A DNA stretch of 64,000 nucleotides from Basidiobolus meristosporus CBS 931.73 (GCA_002104905.1 MCFE01000226.1:1-64000); one strand, 5' to 3'. Counted from the first letter of the stretch, positions 1 to 11,003 are shown. Notes: generated by a model from the sequence alone, not told the origin. Translations and numbers: made by a program.

Positions 1-180
1 GGGTACTAGATTTTCAAACGGAGTAAAATTGGCTAAGTTTTAAATGTTGATGCACAACACCTGGCTTACCAGGAAGATATCTTTCAGACCTAGCTTTCTA
101 GGAATAACTTCAGATTACCTTAGCTTCTTTGGATACTTGTCATAAGTAAATAAAGATTTCACCACTTGGTGACTTTCCAC
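1..180 (+). mobile_element. 3' end of a LINE-like retroposon (copy 1)
   Basis: Non-coding sequence ending in a tail module at 147-180: a polyadenylation-type AATAAA followed by a small stem-loop (TTCACC, short loop, GGTGA) and a C-rich end. The same module recurs at 887-921, 5606-5651 (minus), 10272-10306 (minus), 10965-11003, 15582-15626 and partly at 30293-30340. The tail runs directly into CCCTAA repeats at 181. I infer a non-LTR retroposon 3' UTR because the module is always terminal and the next copy is preceded by an ORF1-like reading frame. The 5' part lies outside the window. Confidence 0.55.
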
Positions 181-200
181 CCCTAACCCTAACCCTAACC
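181..200 (+). repeat. Telomere-type CCCTAA repeats
   Basis: Three perfect CCCTAA units plus CC, directly joined to the LINE tail. The C-rich strand reads 5' to 3' on the plus strand, the orientation expected for a left chromosome end. The tract is far too short to be the telomere itself; it is an interstitial or subtelomeric remnant. Confidence 0.85.
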
Positions 201-204
201 TTGC

Positions 205-921
205 AACCCCTCAATTAGCTCCTCATCCAGTCAATCTGAAAATTCTCAGCAACCAGGAACTTCTACTAATTGTACTTAGACCTACTTCCAAGCACTTCAA
301 GCTCATCCAAAACCAGCTGCCCTTCCATCAAGACAGTCTCCTAAGCCAGTGCACTCTAAAGCCAGAAGAAGAATCCCTGTCAGCCCTGATACTCCTCCTA
401 CTGCCAACTGGGCTGTTTGCTATTTCAGATATGCAGGAAATCTCCCAATATCAGAACAAAGAAACTACCTCAAGGACCTAGGTATACATATGCCTAAGAT
501 TATTAACATTCAGTACATTGCCAGGGATCTCTTGGAAGTTATTCTTGACAAAGATATTGTTGAAGATTTTACAGAAGAAGTCAAAAATATGCTGGATTGG
601 GAGCCCTGAGAGCATATATTCAGACATCACTTGGACATTCCACTCTTTGTGCCATTCTCTCTGGAAAAAGAACTCCTCAAAAGATTTACCAGCTTGTTGA
701 AAAACTCTCCTTCCCTTCAAGTCACAAACTTCCTCAAGAAATACTACAGTGAACAAGCATCTTGCTACACTCTCCTCTAGACTTTGATATTGAGGATATT
801 TGGGATACAGCAAAGTCCAAGTTTATCTTGTAGGCTTCCTGCATCTCAGATATTCATATTCAAACTTGGCTTCTTTATTTATTATTTAAATAAAGATTTC
901 ACCCTTTGGTGATGATCATCC
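205..921 (+). mobile_element. LINE-like retroposon, 5'-truncated (copy 2)
   Basis: Starts just after the first CCCTAA tract and ends in the same tail module (AATAAA, TTCACC/GGTGA stem-loop, C-rich end) at 887-921, again abutting CCCTAA repeats. It carries the degenerate ORF1-like frame at 280-780. The stretch contains essentially no CpG, like the transposon region at 21-30 kb. The 5' boundary is uncertain. Confidence 0.55.
280..780 (+). pseudogene. LINE ORF1-like C-terminal fragment
   Basis: One frame is open from just after a TAG at 277 to a TAG at 778, broken by a single in-frame TGA at 607-609. It begins with a Pro/Lys/Arg-rich linker, followed by a compact domain (residues PTANWAVCYFRYAG, then a pattern of IINIQYIARDLLEVILDK) that resembles the small domain I associate with ORF1 proteins of fungal non-LTR retrotransposons. 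After the TGA the same frame continues for 56 codons in a helix-rich tail. The assignment rests on pattern memory and on position just upstream of a LINE-type tail. There is no reverse transcriptase in the window for this element. A degenerate host exon is possible but less likely. Confidence 0.4.
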
Positions 922-936
922 CCCTAACCCTAACCC
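922..936 (+). repeat. Telomere-type CCCTAA repeats (second tract)
   Basis: Two CCCTAA units plus CCC immediately after the second LINE tail, in the same orientation as the tract at 181-200. The palindrome arm begins within about 15 bp downstream. Confidence 0.8.
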
Positions 937-1344
937 TTACTCACTTGTAATTTATTGACTCATATCCAAGTGGCCTTCCTTCTCAGTCGATGGCTGGTTT
1001 TCCTTGCTGAAATCCAAGGTCACCTGATAACGAGCTCCCGACTTCTCAGCACATAGCTTGTTGATATAAAATATCCAAGATTTGAAATGATGCGGTTGCT
1101 GAAACAAGCAAGAGGAAGGAAATCTTCGTGACAGCACGGCGGATTCCCTCATAAAATTGACAACCTTCTATACCTTACTCTATGCAACTCAAGCTACCAT
1201 TTGACTATTTATGACACCAACTTCGTGTCAGTTGAACAAGAGACATCATGCATAGCAGAAAAAAAATTGCTGCCATCCACTGGTCGATTATATATAGTCA
1301 TTTCTTGTGTAACAGAACCTGCTTAAAAATGCGGAAAAGCAAAC

Positions 1345-1612
1345 AGAGCCGACGATAACAGAAACAGAGGAAAAGGTGCTGGTAACTATAATTCTGGATG
1401 TGGCGGTACTGGCGATGAATATAGCGGTAACAGCGGTAATAGTGGTGCTGGGAACGGACGGGGTAGCAATGGTGGTCACAACGGGAATGCAGGAAACGGA
1501 GCTAGAGGCTGTAACTCTAGAAGCGGCGGTGCGGAGGATGGAGGTGCTGGCATGGAAATGGAAGTAATGGCAATGGCAGTGTCAGCGAAAGCGGGAGCTA
1601 GTTGTTCGTTTA
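1345..1612 (+). repeat. Gly/Asn-rich coding-like repeat, left outer copy
   Basis: The plus strand shows a purine-rich GGT/AAC/AGC repeat. One frame reads as Gly-Asn-Ser-rich peptide (pattern SGNSGNSGAGNG) and then passes into a Met/Ala-rich frame. A +1 shift would instead keep a Gly/Asn/Ser-rich C-terminus. Related copies sit at 3485-3680, at 18095-18220 (minus) and at 20397-20700 (minus). It may be the remnant of a Gly-rich secreted protein gene or just an expanded simple repeat; no signal peptide or clear start is visible. Confidence 0.5.
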
Positions 1613-1764
1613 TTGGTTGAAACTAGCAAAGGCATATTTTTTTGCGTTATCCAGGCATAGGCTATTAACATGTACTTGGGCATTATGCATAGCCATCTTT
1701 GCTTCACATACCCAGTCTGGACCAAAGCCAAGTACCGGACATTCCATCAGCAGCGTTTACATGA

Positions 1765-2433
1765 CTAATAGTAACAATTCTCGTAAGGATTTATGGTAAA
1801 CGGAGCTTTGTAGCCATTTTTTGGCATCATGGGTAGCACCACACTACTGCGAAGTCCATTCCTGATCATATTTTCGGTGGCAGGGATGATTGTGTTATAT
1901 TGAGATCCAGGACCATGCGGGATCATACATACTCGCTCCCCAACACAGTTGGGCTCGCTATAGAAGCAATAAATAGCTTCAGTAGGCCAGTAAAGGACAA
2001 AGCCTCCGTTATTTTCAACGGGGTCAATGTTTGCACACTGCCTAAACTCAGGATACGTGATAGGGAAGCCACCCACGCTGCTGGCATCACTGGCTAAAGA
2101 AATTGTTGCAGTTGCGGCAACATTTCCGTTCGCATCATCGTCCTCAATAGCTGCTTGGTTGGAGGGGCTACTCCAGATCAGAAACCTTGCATCCAGCTCT
2201 GATGCCACCACGCCAGAGAACCATGCAGGGTTGCAAACAGGAAAGCCACCATATAGATTCTGCGCCTCTGCGGAGTCGTTACAAGGAGCATCAACAGGGT
2301 ACTCTTGCACAATTGGTGTGGAATTAAGTGCAGGGATCTTCCCCGTGAGGTCAAGAGTGATCCCAGTAGGCTTAGCTAAGGCAGAAGTAGCAAGCACGGT
2401 CCAAACAGCTAGGTCGACCAAACGAAGTTGCAT
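1765..2433 (-). CDS. Small secreted six-cysteine protein, family A (left outer copy)
   Basis: A 222-residue protein. I chose the ATG at 2433 because it starts a clean signal peptide (MQLRLVDLAVWTVLATSALA, cleavage probably near residue 20) and because a TATA box lies 48-55 bp upstream; an earlier in-frame ATG at 2478 would add a non-signal leader. The mature protein has six cysteines (51, 67, 133, 156, 163 and 169 by homology with the right-arm copies) and no Lys/Arg-rich region. Residues 150-200 (YCFYSEPNCVGERVC, later LRSSVVL) recall a beta/gamma-crystallin Greek-key pattern, but this is only a suggestion. Two related intact copies are at 17074 and 19280, and a dead one is at 3838. Function unknown; probably extracellular. 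The intronless frame is complete. Confidence 0.75.
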   Translation of the reverse strand: MQLRLVDLAVWTVLATSALAKPTGITLDLTGKIPALNSTPIVQEYPVDAPCNDSAEAQNLYGGFPVCNPAWFSGVVASELDARFLIWSSPSNQAAIEDDDANGNVAATATISLASDASSVGGFPITYPEFRQCANIDPVENNGGFVLYWPTEAIYCFYSEPNCVGERVCMIPHGPGSQYNTIIPATENMIRNGLRSSVVLPMMPKNGYKAPFTINPYENCYY

Positions 2434-2480
2434 TTTAATCTTTGGGGTTGGGATGCTCCACAAATACACGCATATCATCT

Positions 2481-2488
2481 ATTATATA
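2481..2488 (-). promoter_or_regulatory. TATA box of family A gene
   Basis: TATATAAT on the minus strand, 48-55 bp before the chosen ATG. The same sequence and spacing occur before the right-arm copies (17019-17026 and 19225-19232). Confidence 0.6.
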
Positions 2489-3484
2489 CCGATAATGCCC
2501 CACTTTCCCTTCGATTTCTGACTGATGCCATATCGCAGTGGAAAATTCCATCCTTCTGATTTTTGTCTGCTATCATTTTTCCACCTCATTCAACCAAACA
2601 CTATGTGGCAACAACATCCGGACGACACCCAGGAGCCACAATTATTCATGACAGTAGAACATTCTATTATGTTACTTAATTTAGTAATACAAGCGGGTTT
2701 TTGTCAGTGTAGCATTCTAGCTGCGTCCTATCGACCAACTTGGTGGAGATGTGTTCAACACTGCAGCACATGTAACATAAGATAGATTTACAAAAAAAAA
2801 GAAACTGACATCAAATACAAGTCATGTATCAACCTGTTCTTACAAAATGATATTTTAGCCTAGTGTGCAAGATACAAATACAGCGGATAGTCTGTATCTT
2901 TCCAAGTTTGTGAAGGATAAGCGATAATACAGTCAGTATCGGTGATGTCAATGTATAATCGTTTAGTAATTAATGGCATCAAACAATGTTGATTTTACCG
3001 TACTATCGTTACGCTGCAAGTAAGGAGTGTGAGTGGCCTCCAAGACTAAAAGCTTACCATATTTGATCTATCACTCCATACTGGGTAATCTTTTTTATGC
3101 ATCATGACCTAGAATTAATACATCCTACGCCTAGCCAGTGGTCTATTGTAATTTGGCCTCTATTTTCTTTGCCCGTAGCATTTATGTACTTCCATTTTTG
3201 CCTAAATTCGCCGATAAGGGATAAATACGGTTAGAGAATGTAGTTATCATGGGCCTTGTTTATTACTAATCCCAAGCAGCGCGATCGATTTGCGTGAACT
3301 TGTACGGGCAAATGGGGTTAGGGAAATCAGCAGATGCCAAGACCATTACTTATTTTAGGCCTTCAGGCAGGTTTCCAATCTATATCGTCATTGAGGTGTA
3401 TAGATGCTACGTGATAGCCGAGTACGCTGGTTGAACAGACACGGCGAGAAGACGATCAAACATGTGAGATCTTTGTATGGTAAA
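2489..3484. other. Non-coding spacer between left-arm tandem units
   Basis: No supported gene. It holds the upstream region of the family A gene and part of the duplicated unit; segments near 3080-3330 reappear at 18,370-18,640 on the other strand. The short frames here have neither start context nor domain. Confidence 0.5.
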
Positions 3485-3680
3485 GTGGGAATGGCTATAG
3501 TATTAGTGGTAATGCGGGTGCTGGGAACGGAGTGGGTAGCAATGGTGGTCACAACGGGAATGCAGGAAACGGAGCTAGAGGCTGTAACTCTAGAAGCGGC
3601 GGTACGGAGGATGGAGGTGCTGGCATGGAAATGGAAGTAATGGCAATGGCAGTGTCAGCGAAAGCGGGAGCTAGTTGTTC
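3485..3680 (+). repeat. Gly/Asn-rich repeat, left inner copy
   Basis: Near-identical to 1412-1612 (the tandem duplicate within the left arm) but missing the first part of the repeat. The downstream bases up to about 3935 are almost identical to 1613-1862, so the two left-arm units have been duplicated or homogenised recently. Confidence 0.6.
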
Positions 3681-3837
3681 GTTTATTGGTTGAAACTAGC
3701 AAAGGCATATTTTTTTGCGTTATCCAGGCATAGGCTATTAACATGTACTTGGGCATTATGCATAGCCATCTTTGCTTCACATACCCAGTCTGGACCAAAG
3801 CCAAGTACCGGACATTCCATCAGCAGCGTTTACATGA

Positions 3838-4461
3838 CTAATAGTAACAATTCTCGTAAGGATTTATGGTAAACGGAGCTTTGTAGCCATTTTTTGGCAT
3901 CATGGGTAGCACCACACTACTGCGAAGTCCATTCCTGATCATATTTTCGTGGCAGGGATGATTGTGTTATATTGAGATCTAGGACCATGAGGGATCATAC
4001 ACACTCGTTATCCAACACAGTTGGGCTCGCTATAGAAGCAATAAATAGCTTCAGTAGGCCAGTAAAGGACAAAGCCTCCGTTATTTTCAACGGGGTCAAT
4101 GTTTGCGCACTGCCTAAACTCAGGATATGTGATGGGGAAGCCATCCACACCGCTGACATCACCGGTCAAAGAAATTGGCGCAGTTGCGGCAACAGTTTCG
4201 TTGACGTCGTTGTCTTCAATGGCTGCTTGGTTGGCGGGGCTACTCCAGATCAGAAACTTTGCATCCAGCTCTGATGCCACCACCCCGGAGAACCACGCAG
4301 GATTACAAACAGGAAAGCCACCATATAGATTCTGCGCCTCTGCGGAGTCGTTACAAGGAGCATCAATAGGGTACTCTTGCACAATCGGTGTGGAAGTAAG
4401 TGCAGGAATCAGAAGTAGCAAGTACGGTCCAAACAGCTAGGTCGGTCAAGCGAAGTTGCAT
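3838..4461 (-). pseudogene. Family A secreted protein pseudogene (left inner copy)
   Basis: Homologous along its whole length to the family A gene at 1765-2433. Three lesions are visible. A deletion of roughly 47 bp removes the end of the signal peptide and the mature N-terminus and shifts the frame (near 4410). A premature TAA follows the Cys-Val-Gly at the third-last cysteine region (4008). A one-base deletion lies in the 3' part near 3949. The TATA-type upstream region is partly kept. This is a dead copy; its mirror partner at 17074 is intact. Confidence 0.85.
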
Positions 4462-7400
4462 ATTAGTCTTTGGGGTTGGGATGCTCCATAAATACGCGCG
4501 TATCATCAATTATATACCAATGATGCTCCTGTTTCGCTCCGTTGTCTGACTGATGCCTTATCGCAGTGGAAAATTCCATCCGTCTGATTTTTGCTTGCTA
4601 TCATTTTTCCACCTCATTCCACCAAACACTAGGTGGCAACGGCATCTTGACGACACCCAGGATCCACAGAATTATTCATGACAATAGAATATTCTATTAC
4701 GTTACTCAATTTAGTAATACAAGCGGGTTTTTGTCAGTATGGCATTCTAGCTGCTATCTACCGACCAACTTGGTGGAGGGATGTTCAATACTGCAGCACA
4801 TGTCACATACGAGAGATTTACCACAGGGGCGAGAGAAAAAGTTGATATCACTTGAGAGGCCGAGTGAGGTATATCCTTGTCATGTATCCACTCGATCCTA
4901 CAAAACTGACCCGGTGTGCAAAATGCAAATTTTTTTGTGATAGGCCCAAGGATGAGCGATAATGCGGCCAGTGTAGAATTATTTGGTATGTGAGGAGATC
5001 ACACAATATGGATATTGATGCACCATTCGAGTTGTGCATTATTAGCCTTGAATGCTGCCTTCTGAGCCTCATGTTATGGATAGCCGCAGTAAGGAGTATG
5101 GATGGCCTCTTTTTATTCATAGAATCATTTTATCCTGCGCCTAGCCAGTCGTCTATTTTAATTTGGCTTCTATTTTCATTGCCGGTAATGCTTGTAGGTA
5201 CCTCCGTTTTTGACGAAATCCGTATGTCAGCCAGATTTTGATGCTCATATTGCCACTGCAGTGAGGCATAAAAAACGCCTTGTCTTAAGTCGAAGTATTT
5301 TGCTAGAATATGGGAGAAAACTAAACACACCAAGAGCTGCTGTTAAGTATGGCTTCTCAGGGAGATATGGGGTAATACAACAGAATCAGTAAAAGGTAAA
5401 CTTGCCCAGTCTAGTATAATACTCTTTTGTTAGTTTGGGAGGAGGCAAAGCCTCAATGCTGTACAGAAAAATTGTTTAAGAAACTCTATTCTGGATGGTA
5501 ATTTAGATACAGTAATCACTCCCATAAGCATGTGAGGTGCTCAGATGAAAAGTACTATTCTGTTCCGTAAATGCGTCATTGTGATGAAGTCTTCAGTGAG
5601 GGTAGGAGGGTAATAATCACCAACAGGTGAAATCTTTATTTCAATGACTCATAATAGAGAAGCAAAATGCTACACGGGTAGCTTTATAACAAGTGAACAA
5701 AGAGAAGGATCATTTGCGATAGCTTATATAAGTGGCCACTAAGCTGAGCAGGAGTCGTGAAAGGGTTAAGTGGCCGTGGAGGTATAATTGAAGGAAGTAG
5801 TGGCTTATTGAGAAGTACTAATGATATTCCATCCAACAGTGTCATTATCCGCTACATCGGTGATGGCCTGTCAAGGTTGACTGCCGCGTGATAAACAGAA
5901 TCTGTTGACCAACATCGAGTTGAATAGCCTCTCAATTGCAGTTGTAAATACCGACACCTTCTTCCGAATCGTTTTCTGGATCGAATTCTATGAATGAAAT
6001 ACTGTCTTGTGGACTACGTTGCCGGATGTGGAATCATGCCTCGGATGGTACTGAATTCATTTCGACCACATCAATTCAGCTTTTTATTGTGCAGATAGCA
6101 ACAGGAAGGTATCGTACACACATAGCAAAGTACTGATGCTGCTAAGTGTACATTTCATTCGATAGCAACGGTGTGGATACTAACTTGGACATGGCTTAGT
6201 GCTCCATGCGATCGGTTATAGCTTAAGCCATACACATTAAGCGGTTCTAAATCGGTAATGCTGTGAAGATTTTTCTTTCGATTCCTTTTGACGCGACTCA
6301 GTAACACGGTGTAAATAAGTGTATATTAAAAGAAATAAGTACCTGACCCAGTACCTATTTGAGCTATATATATACATATCAACATTCAGTGATGCACTCG
6401 AAAGGGCTCTACAAGTGGCGTTAGATGAATTTTTTTCCAAATTTTCTTACTGTATATTCGTCCATGTATCAACAAATCGATCGACGTATACTTGTCATCT
6501 ACGAATAGAAGTAGCCGTAGCAGGTAACGAAACCTCCAGGATTCGATTGAACGGCTCGTAAAGGATTATCATTAGCGGCAATTCTATACAGCCATTCACC
6601 CACACTGACTTTCGTTTAGAAGACGAAATGGACCTTAGACTCGGCTCTCAGGTATATGAAGCCTATATTAGCTCTCATGAAGTCCAAGAATCTATTGTGC
6701 GCCACGGTTACCAAGAATATACATTCTTTCCAATAGATTTACGATTAAACCTCTGTACAATGAAGGTTTTTATTGCTGGAAAGGCTTACAATTGGCCTAT
6801 TACAACCTTTTGAGCACCAATAAAGATCCCTGTTGGATGACTTAGTACAGGCAAAATTTCGTGGTAGCTTTGTTACTTACTTCGGACAGTAATCATGATG
6901 AAATACGGGTGATAATCCATCTCAAGCAACGAACGCACATCCTGTAAGCTGCCATGATAATTGTTTTACTGACGTAAAGACTGTCCAAACCAATTTTCAA
7001 GAGCGATTCTGGAAGCCCAGACCAAAATGCATGCTCAAGGTGGGTAAAGATATTGTCTACACTACCTCAATTTTCAAGGAGAGGCATGATGCCGAGTCTG
7101 AGTCAGCGGGCATCGAAGCCACCAGCCATATCATTTCCATCAATCGGCAATCGAGATATCCGACGCGGAACATGTGGTAACCAGTTACCGAATTGAGTGG
7201 TGATACATGGAAACTTGTGATAATATTCAAGTCAAACTACAAATAGAAGCGTTTCAATGGGCACGTTTTATCATCCGAAGGATATACTAACCACATATGC
7301 ATGCCATATTTTTCATAAAATCGACTACAATGCACCCTGAGACCAATCAACTTAAATCCAGCTAGTCGGGAGTGATACACGATATAATCTCAAATACCAT

Positions 7401-7759
7401 CTTAGGGCCAAGTAGTTGATCAAAAACCCGATCCGGAAATAGTACAGAGATCTACACAAACTTTGGTGGTCATTGGCTGGTTCCAAATTTATTTGGCGCA
7501 CTATGGAACCCAGAAAGTCAACTAAAACACCCATATTTGGCAATGATGGAAATAACGACCAGGCCTTCAATTGCCAATATCAGACAGAAAATGTGATCTA
7601 ACCAGCACAGGCTAAAACGCCGCTCATAAAAAGTTTGATCGTAATTGTCGGTGCAACACGTGATACCTGAATTTATTGATGGTAGTTCGCAAAAACGGTG
7701 TAAACGCATTACACCTGGTGACGAGCAACACGAGAGTGCTGAACATGTAAAGGGCACAA
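4462..7759. other. Gene-poor part of left palindrome arm
   Basis: No gene supported. The sequence is mirrored at about 13,527-16,980. A few short frames are conserved between the arms, for example 6628-6813 plus versus 14472-14657 minus (61 residues, roughly three quarters identical). None has a recognisable domain, signal peptide or promoter, and the conservation is as expected for duplicated DNA. It holds one minus-strand LINE tail at 5606-5651. Confidence 0.5.
5606..5651 (-). mobile_element. LINE-type 3' tail module
   Basis: Reverse complement reads AAATAAAGATTTCACC, loop, GGTGA, then a C-rich stretch, like the tails at 147-180 and 887-921. It is exactly mirrored by 15582-15626. Instead of CCCTAA it ends in CCCTCCTACCCTCAC, a degenerate relative. 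Confidence 0.6.
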
Positions 7760-8752
7760 TTACTGTGCCTTTGCGGTCTTCTTGACTTCGAACCGGCGGT
7801 TGGTTGCAGGGGCATCATATTCCAGTTTAGTGGAGCCTTTACAGTAAGCATCAGTGGTGCCACAGTAGCCATAGCTGGAGCAGCAGTAGCCAGGTTGGCA
7901 CTGACGCATCACATCTCCAAACCAGCCACAACGTCTATCAGTTTGATTTGCAACAACAATGTCTATTCCCAAATTATTGGGATCGTATGGATACCACTGC
8001 CATTGTATGGGTTTGTTGTTATATCCATCGTAGCCAGCCGGGCCGTTGATAGACATCCAGATAGCCGTTTTATTATCTGCGAAGCCTGCACCCCATGTGC
8101 CGTCGGGACCAGGATATGTATAAGATATTGAGCCACCTAGCGAGGGGTACCAATACTTGCTGCCATTATGTTTGTAGGCTTGTTTACTCCAAACGCCCAC
8201 GCGCATTCCATTGTCGAGTCCCTGGGGATTTTCGAGAAATTGGTCGAAGCGGCCAAGACCATTGCTTAGGTTGTCGTTGATAACCCGCAGTTTACCAAAT
8301 AGCATCCATTCGTCATCAATACGTAGTTGGGCTGTGTAGATCAAATAATCACCATCCTCCTCGTAATCAATCTGGAAGCCGTAATCCACTCCATCAAGCC
8401 ATGGATAGAAGTACTGCATGTGGGACCCAGTGCCCTCGTGACCAAAGCGACTAGTCACACACTCCTTGCATGTCTCCACTACGGTTGCTCGTCCTTTGGA
8501 GTTGTCCCAGAGAGAGAAGAGGAATACACGTTTTTCGGCCCATGTCTGCATTCCCATATATCCGTTGTTCCAGCCGATGGCCTCCCAGTAAGTTTGGTTG
8601 GGACTAAATTCAGGAACAGACCTAACGTCAGTCTGAAAGGAGATAAACTTCTTCCCATCATCGGGGAGACTGGCATGGTTGTGCATTGCCTGCGAGAGCA
8701 CCTTTGCTGCGAACAGCCAGGTAAGCGAGAGGAAAAGGGTTGGAAGCTGCAT
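7760..8752 (-). CDS. Secreted DUF3472 protein with C-terminal chitin-binding domain (left copy)
   Basis: A 330-residue, intronless protein. Signal peptide at residues 1-21. Residues 35-270 match the DUF3472 (PF11958) pattern as I know it: GWNNGYMGMQ at 60-69, FSLWDN at 79-84, GHEGTGS at 104-110, YPW at 116-118, YTAQL and DEW at 139-149. Residues 275-304 form a hevein/CBM18-type domain with six cysteines (275, 285, 290, 291, 297, 304) and the aromatic residues typical of chitin binding. It probably acts outside the cell on chitinous walls or shields them; the catalytic role of DUF3472 is unknown. I chose the second ATG: an earlier one at 8770 is in frame here, but in the mirror copy that leader is cut by TAG. 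A TATA-like TTTATAAG lies about 35-40 bp upstream. Confidence 0.85.
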   Translation of the reverse strand: MQLPTLFLSLTWLFAAKVLSQAMHNHASLPDDGKKFISFQTDVRSVPEFSPNQTYWEAIGWNNGYMGMQTWAEKRVFLFSLWDNSKGRATVVETCKECVTSRFGHEGTGSHMQYFYPWLDGVDYGFQIDYEEDGDYLIYTAQLRIDDEWMLFGKLRVINDNLSNGLGRFDQFLENPQGLDNGMRVGVWSKQAYKHNGSKYWYPSLGGSISYTYPGPDGTWGAGFADNKTAIWMSINGPAGYDGYNNKPIQWQWYPYDPNNLGIDIVVANQTDRRCGWFGDVMRQCQPGYCCSSYGYCGTTDAYCKGSTKLEYDAPATNRRFEVKKTAKAQ

Positions 8753-10271
8753 GATATTCCACCGAAACATGGAACTCGACCATGCTTATAAAGCAGTTCC
8801 ATTTTGCCAACACAAAGATCACTTTTCATTACAAATTATGAAAACAAGCAGAGATTTCACCCTGATTTAGTAGTGGATGATTGTGCTCTACTATTGTGGC
8901 AACTCGGGTAGTTGAGTACCACTTAGTATGAAATGAACGGATCCTCAATGGTGATCCACGGATAAATAACATCGTTGATGATGGTTTCATGCGGCTTATA
9001 GAAGATTCCAAAACTAAGGATATCTTACATACTGGTCTTGATAAATGGCGGTCCAAGGAAGGATTATCTGAATACGGATGTAGCGGCTCCTACAGTGCAC
9101 ACATGACGCATTAGTATACAGTCAGTGAACCTAGAGTGTTCTATCATAGCGCGAGGAATTCGGAACTACAATAATGGCATAGGCTATAAGCAGTAACTTG
9201 TGCACAACCCTCTTTCTTCTCAGCAATTGTGAAGCTCGGAAGAGGCTATGCCAACACCACAGCCATCGAGGGTCAAATCCAACGCTTCAGTTAGGAAATA
9301 TAGACATTCTTCACCATGCGCCAAGGAGCACGAGCATGGCGAGACAGTTTGCCAAAAATAAGTTGCAATGTACGCGCTGCTCCAGAACGTCAACGCAATC
9401 TAGCATACCCACTAATAATGATCAGTGTCTAAAATGCAGTGGCGATAGCTTGTCCACTGCTCATTTCACAAATTACTCACACATTTGGAATATAGCTTAA
9501 CCATACCTCAGGTGATATTTCAGCGTTCCTCGTGTATCATACCTTCATAGACACTCTCATAGAACTTCATAGTATCCGGGTGTATAAGGTTAAGGTTCCG
9601 ATTGCTTGACTTAATAAATGTTCCGATTAAGGTTAGTTCAATGTGGCCAATAGATTACCTAAAATAATCTTTGTCGAGATTCCGATTTAGAGTTAGCATT
9701 ATGTTTCAGTAAGGAGCTGAGCATCATGGAAAATCACACTAAACTCCATTTTTGACCAAGCCGATAAACACATAGATTTCCCTTTTCTGAAAGTATCATT
9801 CGATTTGGTTGATGCAACCAGGGTCTGATTGATGGACAACAAATATGTGATGGGGGATCAATGGGTCATGCAAGATGGTGGTATCAGCGGGCTGGCCAAG
9901 CCTATTGGTTGTGCCAAAATTTTACTTATATGGAAAACCCCACTTAAAAATATGGCTTAGGGGCTAGTCGGAATACTTAGAAAGATAAACATTTGCGCAG
10001 GCCCAACATACTCCCCATTTCCAGGGCTTTGTGTCAGACCTTGTATCAGCTTCTTATCCCGTCCGAAGTAAGTCTGGAAAATACCAAAATTTACCGGATT
10101 GATTGAACTGGAACGACATGACTTATTATCAACAATCGACACACAATCACTCATTGGGCAACTGGAATACCGAGGTCATTGTTCCGTGCTTCAGGTGCAC
10201 GTACGCGGCCAATCATTATTAGCATCAATAGAGGGGAAAGTTAAGATGCAGGCATTCTGGTAACAGTCAGG
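8753..10271. other. Mirrored non-coding stretch
   Basis: Highly similar in reverse complement to 11,004-12,533. Reading frames of 65-100 codons on either strand differ between the two arms by stops and shifts, so none is supported as protein coding. No promoter, RNA gene or repeat unit recognised. Confidence 0.5.
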
Positions 10272-10306
10272 GGAGGGAAAGCCACCAGTATGGTGAGATC
10301 CTTATC
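10272..10306 (-). mobile_element. LINE-type 3' tail, left of palindrome centre
   Basis: The minus strand reads a diverged AAAGATTTCACC-like motif with a CACCA/TGGTGG stem-loop and a C-rich end. It is the mirror of 10965-11003. The two tails point away from the palindrome centre. Confidence 0.45.
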
Positions 10307-10435
10307 TTACTAAGTAGGTACAAAGTTACCAAGGCTAAAGTAAAGAAGGCCGCAAAGATTAATTGAATATCATTAGTAAATAGTCTAACTTGAGCTTTGT
10401 TTCTTGGGTGATATTGCACTGAATTATATGAGGTT

Positions 10436-10849
10436 ACTCTCAGGAGAAGAGAAAATCAAAGTGCGTTGGGAAATTACATATTATAAATGCATTTTTCTAT
10501 AGAATAAATAATACAGTTTGGGCTTTTCTGCTCTCAGTAACTTTACAGCTAGAACAGTAACTGGCACAAAGTCGGCAAAGATATGCCAGCATGAAATCTT
10601 GTGGGAGCGCTACTTAGCGCTAGGAAGGAGGAAAAGTCAATAAGAGTTGGTGAGATCTATATTTGCAGTCAAAAATATGGCAAAAAATTAAGCCGGTAGG
10701 GATGTACATCTTATGGTGAGAATTTTAGTGCTTTTACAGGATGACAACAGTACATAGTTTAACACAGAAGCTCTAGAAATAGATACTGGTTGTAACACAG
10801 CTGGAGCAAGTAAGAATAATAGCTGCAAGCCATTTGAGTAAGTGGCTTC
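10436..10849. other. Central spacer of the palindrome
   Basis: About 415 bp in which I see no inverted match between the two sides. AT-rich, no gene. A short perfect inverted repeat (AGCGCTA, about 10,606-10,622) is present. Similarity of the flanks (10,310-10,435 versus 10,850-10,965) is already much lower than in the main arms. Confidence 0.55.
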
Positions 10850-10964
10850 ATTCAATTCAGGGCAACGTAACCAAGAAACAAAGTTCTAGATTGCTTACTT
10901 GGGATGGTGAGTAACACTTTCCTGGCTTCCTTACCTTAGCTTTAGTAGTTTTGTACATACTGAG

Positions 10965-11003
10965 TGAGATAAAGATCTCACTATACTGGTGGCTTTCCCT
11001 CAC
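10965..11003 (+). mobile_element. LINE-type 3' tail, right of palindrome centre
   Basis: GATAAAGATCTCACT followed by ACTGGTGG and a C-rich end: a diverged copy of the tail module and the mirror of 10272-10306. Confidence 0.45.

Larger units (their letters stand above)
950..10435 (+). repeat. Left arm of giant imperfect palindrome
   Basis: Sequence here recurs as reverse complement in 10850-21095. Coordinate sums of matching points are 21,286 for the DUF3472 genes (8752/12534 and 7760/13526), 21,285 for 6628-6813 versus 14472-14657, 21,269 at 10122/11147, and 21,223 at the mirrored LINE tails (5628/15595). The sum jumps to 21,511 near 5219/16292, showing an indel of about 290 bp between the arms. 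Outside 4.5 kb each arm holds two tandem units, so the register shifts further. The outer end (about 950-1200) still aligns with 20,880-21,095. Identity is very high at 7.7-10.2 kb and clearly lower near the centre and at the outer end. Confidence 0.92.

Noticed and set aside
181..936. CCCTAA tracts as the actual chromosome end
   Set aside because: Only two to three units each and followed by kilobases of DNA; they are interstitial or subtelomeric, although their orientation fits a nearby left telomere.
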